From contig JAHIZR010000210.1 in NCBI GenBank assembly GCA_018814465.1, positions 1 through 15,287 of the forward strand: a DNA stretch of 15,287 bases, written 5' to 3'. Both the position numbers and the translations under genes were made by a program. The notes below the pieces were generated by a model that saw nothing but the letters and a program-made list of their open reading frames with translations, was not told the DNA's origin and ran no database searches. The DNA is from a bacterium. GTDB taxonomy: Bacteria; Electryoneota; RPQS01. Below are positions 7,901 to 14,870 of this stretch, in pieces (position 1 is the stretch's first letter; each line of letters begins with the position of its first letter).

Positions 7901-8156
7901 CTCACTCTCTCAGAACTATCCGAATCCGTTCAATCCTTCGACGCAATTTGAGTTCTCGATTCCGAAGCAGGAGCGCGTTGAGATTGCGCTGTATAACACG
8001 CTCGGCCAGCAGGTGATGACGCTGGTGGATGAAGCGATGACGGCGGGAACTTATCGGGTGAGTCTGGATGCGAGCCGGTTGTCATCGGGTGTTTACTTCT
8101 GTCAAATGCAGACGCCGTCCTTCAAGCAGGTGCGCAAGATGATGCTGGTGCGATAA
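4992..8156 (+). CDS. Large secreted repeat protein (propeller-like WxDxR repeats) with T9SS type A sorting domain
   Basis: A 1054-residue protein. GGAG (4984-4987) lies 4 nt from the ATG at 4992 and 10 nt from a second ATG at 4998. The signal peptide ends near residue 31 (GSVWA, then QADPRN). From about residue 60 to 950 the chain is a degenerate repeat of roughly 50-60 residues with the core [hydrophobic]-A-W-x-D-x-R-x(3-6)-D-I-Y-A-Q-x-hydrophobic-x-x-x-G-x-x-x-W. I count about 16 copies; those near residues 510-730 are the most eroded. The pattern suggests beta-propeller blades, possibly two domains, forming an extracellular binding surface. Residues about 975-1054 are the sorting domain (NYPNPFNPST, LYNTLGQQV, SSGVYF, VRKMMLVR). 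It heads a tightly spaced set with the lipoprotein 25 bp downstream. The ligand is unknown, and no enzyme motif was seen. Confidence 0.9.
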   Translation: MIMNSYRKVRFWGLALLLCAATMLLPGSVWAQADPRNWPDDPPGNVEPGIPIRQGHHIEWQRASYVNDAGQVLVVWSDTRHGDRDVYAQMINPDGSLGFGGEAGIPISAYENRQEDPDPVAVTGGWIIAWIEFRNDTTGDIYAKKIDINGETWPGWDENGNIVDVLSNSAVIELSVRAVHDGNGGAIVAWEDLRGAGGDIYAQHINSDGTTSWAQPLAVTTVEGEQFGITADTDGAGNMVLAWNDNRNASDQNIYAAKITPSGDLPWGSGPNGILVCNAAFRQKSVKLCSDLATGGCYLAWVDERTTGNDNLFMQRIDGNGNILWGADGLMLCNAPDKQSGVRVTPDMMPTGQVGVLTVWEDSRENGLVNEVYAQKTSAAGAHQWTPNGEFVCGNAGPDGTGDTRDGARLTSDLAGGSLITWDDTRNSNGNILFYDLYTARLSSAGQHLWGGECGVLVCDGLSAQQTGVLRMMSSSVVCEVFDDESRGSITMRYKRMNVSDGSGIDADCGPELVFGLDGDATEPESIEMDRGTVAVVWEDGRGRNLGKAIFYQAVDTNQVPMLPVNGDTLCPDNEGRDLYAQSDHDLASDGNHGFFVSFIDLRTGVKQVRLTRVNNEAETVCSRAGVVVKPSILDQQSAFVCPDGSGGCFVGWSENDFSFSLDVYVQRFDENCEEVWTEPVRLTSDGMLDDVLRDMIVSTDGCCFLFWEYGVTAQLDILGARICADGTVSWQGPVCTSPRRQANPSAAADNNGGVFIAWSDKRVEENLEDIYAQYLDATGTAQWAADGIIVNSTINLQDKPRLSVDADDNVYIMWEDFRSGTNLDLYGQKLDASGNLLWSPFGEVISDEPGDQQDHQLLVDCCNGLYAAWTDERGFYQGIYGTHATSDAEFTLADEWWSGENDGVICNWFQNQSNPTLSSDGAVGTICCWVDWRSSGKEPLQNIWGNWVTDRTCICIEAVSAGVTMPQEYSLSQNYPNPFNPSTQFEFSIPKQERVEIALYNTLGQQVMTLVDEAMTAGTYRVSLDASRLSSGVYFCQMQTPSFKQVRKMMLVR

Positions 8157-8181
8157 ACTCAATTACTTTCCGGGGAGTTAA

Positions 8182-9210
8182 ATGAGATCTGGCATTGCGA
8201 AGCGAATCCGCGTGAGCATGTTTTTAGTGTTTGCGCTGATTTGCTGTATTAGTTGTGACGATGACAAGCCCGCAGCGAGCGGTCCGCCGGTCGAAGGACT
8301 TGTCATCTATCGCCATGAGAATGAGCGGCAAGTCCGGTTAGCTTGGCAGCCGGCGCAGTTTGTTTCCGAATACCGGATAATGCGAGCTTATGACAGCCGC
8401 GGACCGTATTCTTTGATTGGTCAATCCAGCAGTACGAGTTGGAGCGATACGGATTTCCCGGCCAGCGATGGTGAGCCGGAGCTTGTTTTCTACAGAGTCG
8501 CCGGTGTTCGCGAAGACGGATGCCTGACAACCATGTCGAATACGGTCGGTTATTATCATTTCGAGGCCTATGGCGACGAGCAGGGGCACGAGTATGCGAC
8601 TCCGTTTGGTTTGCCTTTCGTTTTCTGGAGGCACGATTCCGCCGGAGTGCCGATCTATGGAAGGGAATCGAACAAGCCATCGGATATAATTCGCAATCAA
8701 GCAAACTGTGGTGATGTAATCACCGCGGATCAGATTTTAAAACAAGCGTCAGGTTGGCTTGCATATCAAGATTGCAATGGATCTTGGATGGGTGATTTAG
8801 AGTCTTCTGAAACCATGCGACCCGGCGACGCCTACTGGTACTTGAATAGATCCGGCTCGCCGGACGAGATATTTTTAATGGGGGAGGCGGATAATTGGGG
8901 GCGCTATGGTGAGTTGTTCATTAACGATCCTTCGGCGGATGTCCCCGGAACTTTTTCTACACCTTACTCATGGCGAATTTCGCATCCTGTTTCCGTGCAT
9001 CGGCTGGGTCTGTTAGAGCAAGGATTTACGGGCGGGACAATTGAGGAATCGGATAAAATCGCAACGCAGGACGGGAGTGGAGATTTTGCGGTATATCTGA
9101 CCGAAAGCAATCGATGGTATCCGGAGGATTTTCAGGTATATCCAGGTCAAGCCTATGGGATTGTAAACAATCACGCGGGTCATTCGTGGACCTACGAATA
9201 CAGGCCGTAA
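8182..9210 (+). CDS. Probable lipoprotein with FN3-like domain and two related C-terminal modules
   Basis: A 342-residue protein. GGGGAG (8172-8177) lies 4 nt before the ATG. The N-terminus has a basic region (RSGIAKRIR), a hydrophobic core and ICCISC followed by DDDKP, so Cys25 is the likely lipidated residue; the lipobox is imperfect because the -3 residue is Cys. Residues about 36-125 look like a fibronectin type III fold (VRLAWQPA, EYRIMRAY, FYRVAGVREDG). The rest holds two related modules, about 139-223 and 259-331. Each begins with TPF/TPYSW, continues with an I-x-x-x-D element and a GW or RW tryptophan, and ends in RPGDAYWY or YPGQAYGI. Such modules occur in secreted FCB proteins, but their function is unknown to me. 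It sits between two sorting-domain proteins with gaps of 25 and 36 bp and no terminator, so all three are probably one transcription unit at the cell surface. Confidence 0.8.
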   Translation: MRSGIAKRIRVSMFLVFALICCISCDDDKPAASGPPVEGLVIYRHENERQVRLAWQPAQFVSEYRIMRAYDSRGPYSLIGQSSSTSWSDTDFPASDGEPELVFYRVAGVREDGCLTTMSNTVGYYHFEAYGDEQGHEYATPFGLPFVFWRHDSAGVPIYGRESNKPSDIIRNQANCGDVITADQILKQASGWLAYQDCNGSWMGDLESSETMRPGDAYWYLNRSGSPDEIFLMGEADNWGRYGELFINDPSADVPGTFSTPYSWRISHPVSVHRLGLLEQGFTGGTIEESDKIATQDGSGDFAVYLTESNRWYPEDFQVYPGQAYGIVNNHAGHSWTYEYRP

Positions 9211-9246
9211 CAATCGAGATTGAAACCTAAAAATAGAAGTAGTCTG

Positions 9247-11718
9247 ATGAAGAAGATCATTGCCTTATTAGCACTGCTAAGCCTTGTCGCCACAGCGGCA
9301 TTATCTGAATCACATCTGGGAGAATGTTATACCTCACGCGCGGAGTTGTATGACTACCTTTTCACGCTGCAGGATTCCGCGCAGATTTTGGGACCCAATT
9401 TCAGTCATGTGCGGGTGGATTCCATTGGGCATTCGCGCGGCGACCAACTGGGAGTGCAGTACCCGATCTATGCGGTGAAGTTCTCGGATAACGTGGACGA
9501 GTTTGAGGATGAGCCGACCTGTCTGATCGTTGGTCACATACATGCGGAAGAGGTGGCGGGGCTGGAAGGGATAATCGAGTTCATGCGCTATCTGACCTAC
9601 CGTCGTTTGCAGCAGCCATACCGGGAAATGATAGACGAGACTCAGATTTATATTGTCCCGACGATCAATCCGGACGGGCTGGAGGTTATTTCTTCTGGGC
9701 TCACACTGGGTGATACGACGATTTATGATAACACTTGGCGCAAGAACGGCTACAAGCCACCGCAATTAGATGAATGCAATATTTCTCCGAGCTATGGTGG
9801 TGAGTTGTGCGGCGTGGATCAAAATCGCAATTTCGAGTTAAACTGGATCTGGGGGGATACGCTCTGGCATCCGACTGATTTCGAGGTTTACGATTACTAT
9901 CGCGGACCGGGGCCGATGTCGGAGCCGGAAACGCAGTGCTTGGCGGATTTCGCGATGCAGATCAAGCCGACGACCTCGATTGTTTGGCATTCGTCGCGGT
10001 CGGGCAGGTTTGGTTCGCAGACGTTTGGCGCGTGGGAATGGGGCGAAGATGACGCCCCGAAGAAGCACTCACCGGATAGTCTGGCGATCCGGCGGCTTCA
10101 AGGGAGTGCGAATGCTGGTTTCACTTCAACGACTACGCGCTGGGGTGAATCGAGCACGAGTCCCTATTCCGCCGTGTGGGCGGGAACGCAGAACGGAGCG
10201 CTGCAGGATTGGTTTTACTGGAAGCTTGGCTGCATTCAGATGACCGTGGAAACGAGTCCGGAAGCGTCGAGTCCTCCGGCGAACATCCAGCCGCCCTGTA
10301 CGGGAGCTCCGAATACAACGTTAGCTTCGCTTGTGCAGACGTTGTTGCTGCCCAATGAGTGGATGTGCCGCCGCCTGATTAATCTGGAGCGATCCGGTAC
10401 CAATGATATGAACGGGCAGGGCGCGGCGTTGGCAATCTATACGAAAGATGCCGAAACGGATGCGCCGATTTCTGCTGAATGGCGGAATGTGGATAGTTGG
10501 ACGGCGCTCTTGCCGCCGTGGTATACAAACGAGCAATACGGCCGCGCGACTTTCTTGCCTCTGCCGGGTCCGTTCACTGTAATGGCGCGGAAAGAAGGTT
10601 ATCTGCCGGATACGGCTACCGTGACTATCAATCCGGGAGCGAGCCAGACAGCTTCAGTAACCCTGCGTCTCACGCCTCTGCCGTGGCATGATCTGACGAT
10701 TCATGTGGAAGATGAATCCGGCAATTCAATTCCGGCGAAGCTTCATTTGATCAGCGATTTCCCGCAGTGGACGACCACGAGCGGGACGATCAGCATTTCC
10801 AAGCCGCGCGGCGCCTATCAGATCGGAGTCATTCCCGAAGCAGGCGATAAGATTGCGATCTGGTCGCACTTCTGGCTGGGGCAGGACACCTCGTTTACCT
10901 ATGTTCTGCCCGCGGGCGATACGGTTTTCTATGAAGGTTTTGATGAACATGGTCTGGACAACTGGACGCGCAGCGGCGACAACGGCGATCGCTGGGGACT
11001 GGATCCTGATACAACGGCGATGAACTATGGACAGAGCCTGCATACGAATCCGAATTCTGATGTTTATCGTCCGACTTACACACGCAATGCAGATACTTGG
11101 ATTCAGTACAATACTACAATCGACTTGACTTCGGCGGGAATTAATTCCGCGCATTTGGCCTTTGATCGCCGCGGCCGGCTGGAAGTGCCGCTGGACAGCT
11201 TCTTCGTGGAAGTCAGCACGGACGGCAGCGCTTGGGAAGTTGCCCAAGGGTATTGCGATATAGAGTTGCCGTGGACGCGGGACTGGGTGAATTTGACGCG
11301 GTGGGTTGGAAATACTATTTATCTGCGCTTCCGCCTGCAGACGGATCATTCATTGCAGGAATTGGGTCTGAATATCGATAACGTGGTTATTATGGCTGGA
11401 TTGGATGAGGACGGGGAAGAGACACCGGCGGTCGTTCCTTACAGCTACAAGATCACCAATGCTTATCCGAATCCTTTCAATCCTTCGACGACGATTGACT
11501 ATGAAGTCGCCGCTCCGGGGCTGGTCAGTTTTGGAATTTTCAATCTGCTTGGGCAGCAAGTCTGGCACTCGGATAAGACCTTACCGGCGGCGGGCTCTTA
11601 TAGGTTCCGCTGGGACGGAGTCGGCACGACGGGGCAGGCGATGGCTTCGGGAATTTACTTCATTCGCATGAAAACGGATGTGGTTCACTCGACGAAAAAG
11701 CTGATGCTGTTGAAATAG
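9247..11718 (+). CDS. Secreted M14 zinc carboxypeptidase, multidomain, with T9SS type A sorting domain
   Basis: An 823-residue protein from the ATG at 9247, chosen because the signal peptide (MKKIIALLALLSLVATAALS) starts there; the open frame reaches back to a TTG at 9220. No strong Shine-Dalgarno is visible at either start. Residues about 25-375 are the M14 catalytic domain. Zinc ligands are His99 and Glu102 (HAEE) and His248 (IVWHSS). Substrate-site residues are Arg165 (WRKN), Asn193/Arg194 (DQNRNF) and Tyr324, with catalytic Glu335 (MTVE); NPDG is at 141-144. All key residues are present, so it should be active in trimming C-terminal residues of peptides outside the cell. Then follow two carboxypeptidase-regulatory-like beta-sandwich domains (about 385-560), a jelly-roll domain with FYEGFDEHGLDNWT (about 565-725) and the sorting domain (about 739-823; AYPNPFNPST, LLGQQV, ASGIYF, KKLMLLK). 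Confidence 0.92.
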   Translation: MKKIIALLALLSLVATAALSESHLGECYTSRAELYDYLFTLQDSAQILGPNFSHVRVDSIGHSRGDQLGVQYPIYAVKFSDNVDEFEDEPTCLIVGHIHAEEVAGLEGIIEFMRYLTYRRLQQPYREMIDETQIYIVPTINPDGLEVISSGLTLGDTTIYDNTWRKNGYKPPQLDECNISPSYGGELCGVDQNRNFELNWIWGDTLWHPTDFEVYDYYRGPGPMSEPETQCLADFAMQIKPTTSIVWHSSRSGRFGSQTFGAWEWGEDDAPKKHSPDSLAIRRLQGSANAGFTSTTTRWGESSTSPYSAVWAGTQNGALQDWFYWKLGCIQMTVETSPEASSPPANIQPPCTGAPNTTLASLVQTLLLPNEWMCRRLINLERSGTNDMNGQGAALAIYTKDAETDAPISAEWRNVDSWTALLPPWYTNEQYGRATFLPLPGPFTVMARKEGYLPDTATVTINPGASQTASVTLRLTPLPWHDLTIHVEDESGNSIPAKLHLISDFPQWTTTSGTISISKPRGAYQIGVIPEAGDKIAIWSHFWLGQDTSFTYVLPAGDTVFYEGFDEHGLDNWTRSGDNGDRWGLDPDTTAMNYGQSLHTNPNSDVYRPTYTRNADTWIQYNTTIDLTSAGINSAHLAFDRRGRLEVPLDSFFVEVSTDGSAWEVAQGYCDIELPWTRDWVNLTRWVGNTIYLRFRLQTDHSLQELGLNIDNVVIMAGLDEDGEETPAVVPYSYKITNAYPNPFNPSTTIDYEVAAPGLVSFGIFNLLGQQVWHSDKTLPAAGSYRFRWDGVGTTGQAMASGIYFIRMKTDVVHSTKKLMLLK

Positions 11719-11731
11719 CATACTTGGATAT

Positions 11732-11911
11732 TGTCATTCCGGAAATTCATCGAGTCTTCGAAGATGAATTATCCGGAATCCCGAAGTCCTGTTTGAATGA
11801 GGAAACCGGGATTCTGGATAATCTGCTTCCGAGGACTTCAGCAGATTTCCAGAATGACAGTGGGTGGCGCTTCCGAGGACTTCAGCAGATTTCCAGAATG
11901 ACAGCGGGTGG
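11732..11911. repeat. MITE-like imperfect palindromic element with a 44-bp tandem duplication at its right end
   Basis: Outer arms TGTCATTCCGGAAAT (11732-11746) and ATTTCCAGAATGACA (11845-11859) are complementary with one mismatch. Inside is a 16-bp stem with one mismatch (11768-11783 with 11807-11822), and GAAGTCCT (11783-11790) is complementary to AGGACTTC (11833-11840). The right end is duplicated in tandem with a 44-bp period (11825-11868 and 11869-11911); the copies differ at one position within the 43 bp compared. The structure resembles the dispersed TGTCATTC...GAATGACA intergenic repeats seen in many bacterial genomes, and the window holds a second, related one at 14871-15008. Confidence 0.75.
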
Positions 11912-11978
11912 AACACCACTCCGAATTGTAACCATCAACCTTCAAACAAAGCCTTCTAATATTCAAACGATATCATCA

Positions 11979-12896
11979 ATGCGCAAACATCACGACTTCT
12001 TAGCGGTAACTGATTTCAGCCGCGAACAAATCATTGAAACACTTGCCCTTGCTCGCGAGTTAAAAGAACGCCGCCATGACAATCTGGAGCCGACTCCGCT
12101 CAAGGGGCAGACGTGGGGATTGATCTTTCATAAGCCGAGTCTGCGGACAAGAATTTCCTTTGAAGTGGGGATTCATGAGCTGGGAGGTTCATGTATCTAT
12201 ATTACCGACAAGGAGATAGAGCTTGGCAAGCGGGAGACCATCGCCGATGCGGCACGAGTCTTGTCTCGCTATTTGGGCGGGATCATGATTCGCACTTTCA
12301 GCCATAAGGATGTTGAAGAACTGGCTCAATATGCCGATATTCCAATAATCAATGGCTTGACCGACCTCCTGCATCCCTGTCAGATTATGGCGGATATTCT
12401 GACAATTTATGAAAAATTAGGTCGTTACGAAGATTTCCGGATTGCCTATCTGGGAGACGGCAATAATGTCACGAATTCCTGGTTAAACCTTTCATCTTTA
12501 TTGGGTTTCCAATTAGTAGTGGCGACATCACCGGAGACTATGCCGAATGCCGAGTTAATCAAGAAGGCCAAGGCTGCGGGCAAATCGGATATTATCATCA
12601 CGGGGGATCCGGTGGAAGCGGTAACCGGCGCGCACGTGATTTACACGGATGTCTGGGCTTCCATGGGACAGAAAGAGCAGGCGGCGAAGCAGGCTGAACG
12701 ACTGCGCGCCTTCCAGATCAATACGGAGCTCGTTCATAAAGCCAATCCGGATTGTATTGTCATGCATTGCCTGCCCGCCGAGCGCGGCAAGGAAATCACG
12801 GATGATGTCATAGACGGACCGCACAGCGTTGTCTTCGATCAGGCGGAAAACCGTCTGCATGCGCAGAAGGCGATCATGACGGTCTTGGTCGAGTAA
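11979..12896 (+). CDS. argF: Ornithine carbamoyltransferase
   Basis: A 305-residue protein that transfers the carbamoyl group from carbamoyl phosphate to ornithine, giving citrulline in arginine synthesis (cytoplasmic). Visible motifs are the carbamoyl-phosphate site SLRTR (54-58), HPCQIMAD, the ornithine-side signatures GDGNNVTNSWL and SMG (in DVWASMGQKEQ), and HCLPAERGKE with FDQAENRLHAQ near the C-terminus. HCLPA and SMG separate it from aspartate carbamoyltransferase. The ATG at 11979 gives the family's usual start (MRKHHDFLAVTDFSREQ); the frame is open back to a TTG at 11724, but those 85 codons lie in the palindromic element and look nothing like the family. No clear Shine-Dalgarno precedes the ATG. 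The neighbours are unrelated envelope genes. The family also contains succinyl- and acetyl-ornithine variants, but the motifs here fit the classical enzyme. Confidence 0.95.
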   Translation: MRKHHDFLAVTDFSREQIIETLALARELKERRHDNLEPTPLKGQTWGLIFHKPSLRTRISFEVGIHELGGSCIYITDKEIELGKRETIADAARVLSRYLGGIMIRTFSHKDVEELAQYADIPIINGLTDLLHPCQIMADILTIYEKLGRYEDFRIAYLGDGNNVTNSWLNLSSLLGFQLVVATSPETMPNAELIKKAKAAGKSDIIITGDPVEAVTGAHVIYTDVWASMGQKEQAAKQAERLRAFQINTELVHKANPDCIVMHCLPAERGKEITDDVIDGPHSVVFDQAENRLHAQKAIMTVLVE

Positions 12897-12899
12897 CTT

Positions 12900-12923
12900 C
12901 TGATTCAGGCTTAAGCGAATCAG
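12900..12923. terminator. Weak hairpin after argF
   Basis: CTGATTC (12900-12906) and GAATCAG (12917-12923) pair perfectly, enclosing the palindrome GCTTAAGC, 3 bp after the argF stop. No T-run follows (the tail is CCACAATTAAAA), so termination is doubtful; it may be a protein-binding palindrome or an RNA-stabilising end. Confidence 0.3.
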
Positions 12924-12974
12924 CCACAATTAAAACATTCAGCAGTATCGCGTCGTAACCGGGGTAATACTCTT

Positions 12975-13601
12975 ATGATGAAACGGAAAAAGACACTCTC
13001 TGCACTATTAATCACAGGCGTTTTCGTGATGCTTGTGAGTTCGGGCTGTTATACGAAATTCTACCGGCCCGGCATGGAGATCGAAGGACCTTACAGTGCT
13101 TCGGAGCTCTACAATCGTTACGATTCGTCTGCGATTGACACCACCCTGACGAAGGGAGATTACTTCCCCGATTACTATCCGGACAACGGGTGGTACAATT
13201 GGGGAAGCTATCGCTATTATCCTCATACCCGATGGGGATTTGATTTCTACAACTTCAGTCCGGGTTATTATCATACCTATTACGGCTACTACGACTATTA
13301 CGGGACGCCGTGGTGGAACCGTTATGACTATAACCGGGATCATTGGTGGTATCGCGGCGGCGGCGGGTATAATACATCGCCGGGCGAGCCGCCGGAAACG
13401 CGGGAGGGTCGTCGTCAGCGCGAATCCTATTCGGGCGGCGGCGCGACCTATACTCAGCCCAGCGGCGGTTCTGTGAGCGGAGCTCCGGTCAGCACCACAC
13501 CACCTCCTCAAGTGAAGCCTGCGCCCCCACCGAACGACAGTAAAAGCAGCACAAGTAACTCCGGCAGTTCGCAGAAGCGCACCGGCAAGAGGCGGAGGTA
13601 A
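12975..13601 (+). CDS. Tyr/Trp-rich lipoprotein of unknown function
   Basis: A 208-residue protein with a basic start (MMKRKK), a hydrophobic segment and VSSGC, giving Cys25 as the likely lipidation site. Residues about 42-132 are extremely rich in Tyr and Trp (for example YYHTYYGYYDYYGTPWW), followed by a low-complexity Gly/Ser/Pro/Thr tail and a basic end (KRTGKRRR). No catalytic motif is seen. Proteins of this type occur in FCB envelopes, but I know no assigned function. GGGG (12961-12964) is a weak ribosome site; an ATG at 12978 is an equally possible start. The stop codon lies within the ribosome-binding region of the next gene, so it is very probably co-translated with the outer-membrane barrel and may work with it. 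Confidence 0.8.
   Translation: MMKRKKTLSALLITGVFVMLVSSGCYTKFYRPGMEIEGPYSASELYNRYDSSAIDTTLTKGDYFPDYYPDNGWYNWGSYRYYPHTRWGFDFYNFSPGYYHTYYGYYDYYGTPWWNRYDYNRDHWWYRGGGGYNTSPGEPPETREGRRQRESYSGGGATYTQPSGGSVSGAPVSTTPPPQVKPAPPPNDSKSSTSNSGSSQKRTGKRRR
13594..13598 (+). promoter_or_regulatory. Shine-Dalgarno GGAGG embedded in the end of the lipoprotein gene
   Basis: GGAGG directly precedes the TAA of the lipoprotein (13599-13601) and sits 5 nt before the ATG at 13604. Termination and restart would therefore occur within the same ribosome footprint, which supports translational coupling. Confidence 0.75.
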
Positions 13602-13603
13602 TT

Positions 13604-14824
13604 ATGCGCAAGTACTGTCTGATGCTCCTGAGTATGTTGATGACGGCGGGAGTAGTGATGGCGGAGGATACGATTCCGGAAAAGCTGTTGCTGGCGACAG
13701 GGAACTACAACGGTTCCAGCGCGCGCGCTTTGGGCCTGGGCGGAGCGTATACGGGAATCGCCGATGATTTTTCTTCGATTTGGTGGAATCCGGCGGGTTT
13801 GGCGCAGGTGAAGCGGATAGAACTGCAGGGTTCGATCGCGCGTTCCGGTTTTGCCAATGATGCGGATTATTTCGGTAGTGTTCGCGATGGTTCGACGAAT
13901 TCGACGCGCTTGAACAATCTGGGAATCGTACTGCCGGTGCCGGTTTATCAGGGCGCGTTGAGTTTTGCGTTCGGTTATACGCAGGTGGCGGATTTCGATC
14001 GCCGCACAACGATTCAGGCATCCACGGTCGGAACTCAATTTTGGGATGAATTCGACGAACTGGAAACCGGACGACTGGGCTTTTGGTCGTTGGCCGGAGC
14101 GGTCGATGTTTCGCCTAATCTGGCCTTGGGAATGGGCATCAACTACTGGACCGGATTCGACGATTACGAATTTACCGGATCGTACACGGAAGGCATCACA
14201 CCTTATAATACCGAAACCGCTTTGGAAACCAGTCTCAGCGGCTGGAATTTCAGTTTTGGCGGACTATTCAGAGCGGGACGCATTGCGCGAATCGGCGCGA
14301 TGGCGCAGACGGCAATGACGATGTCATTGGATGAAGAGTTTGTCATTGACGAGGATCCCGGCCATTTCGATTATCGTATGGCGTATCCGTCGGTCTTTCG
14401 TTTCGGCGGTTCGATTGCTCCGGGGCGGTGGCTGGTAACGGCGGACGTGGAATACCGGGATTGGCAGTCGTTGCGGTTCAAGACTGATACGCCGTTCAGC
14501 GGTGTCAGTAAAACGGAAGCGAATCTGCAGATCAAGGATAACTACGAGAGCACGACTCGATTCGCTTTAGGCGGCGAGTATTTGTTTCCGATGTATGGTG
14601 TGCGGCTGCGCGCGGGTTATAGTTTTGAGCCAAGCAATTTCGCCGGACACGGATCGGACGCGGACAAGGGCGCATTGTCTTTTGGCATGGGTGTTCTGAT
14701 CGACCGCAGTGTCATGCTGGACGCGACCTATCGCACGGCGGCCTATACAGAGAATTTCACTCCGGGATTGAACGAGGATATTCGCAGTTCGGCGGCGGTT
14801 GTGACGATCAGTTACCGGATGTAG
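13604..14824 (+). CDS. FadL/OMPP1-family outer-membrane beta-barrel protein (possible PorV-like)
   Basis: A 406-residue protein with a signal peptide (cleavage near residue 20, GVVMA then EDT). The mature N-terminus carries the family signature: SSARALGLGGAYTGIADDFSSIWWNPAGLA (38-67), which resembles the N-terminal hatch of FadL/TodX/OMPP1 transporters. The rest alternates hydrophobic and polar residues with many aromatic strand ends and Gly turns, consistent with a 14-stranded barrel. The last strand ends VVTISYRM rather than in a terminal Phe. FadL members pass hydrophobic substrates across the outer membrane. PorV, from the same family, is the T9SS shuttle that carries sorting-domain cargo, which is of interest given the three such cargo proteins nearby. 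Sequence alone cannot separate the two roles. Confidence 0.85.
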   Translation: MRKYCLMLLSMLMTAGVVMAEDTIPEKLLLATGNYNGSSARALGLGGAYTGIADDFSSIWWNPAGLAQVKRIELQGSIARSGFANDADYFGSVRDGSTNSTRLNNLGIVLPVPVYQGALSFAFGYTQVADFDRRTTIQASTVGTQFWDEFDELETGRLGFWSLAGAVDVSPNLALGMGINYWTGFDDYEFTGSYTEGITPYNTETALETSLSGWNFSFGGLFRAGRIARIGAMAQTAMTMSLDEEFVIDEDPGHFDYRMAYPSVFRFGGSIAPGRWLVTADVEYRDWQSLRFKTDTPFSGVSKTEANLQIKDNYESTTRFALGGEYLFPMYGVRLRAGYSFEPSNFAGHGSDADKGALSFGMGVLIDRSVMLDATYRTAAYTENFTPGLNEDIRSSAAVVTISYRM

Positions 14825-14870
14825 TTTACGGCCGCGCGGGGACGCACGGCTCGGCGAAAGAGTATCACTC

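Noticed and set aside
9220..9246. TTG start nine codons upstream of the M14 carboxypeptidase ATG
   Set aside because: No ribosome site, and the extra residues precede a typical signal peptide that begins exactly at the ATG at 9247.
10726..11349. Long antisense open frame (207 codons) inside the M14 carboxypeptidase gene
   Set aside because: Antisense shadow of a clear coding region with no promoter, ribosome site or recognisable domain.
11825..11911. CRISPR-like reading of the 44-bp repeat
   Set aside because: Only two directly abutting copies with no spacer between them; it is a tandem duplication of an element end, not a CRISPR array.
13240..13476. Overlapping + strand frame inside the Tyr/Trp-rich lipoprotein gene
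   Set aside because: It arises from the repetitive TAT/TAC-rich codons of the lipoprotein read in another frame and has no start context.
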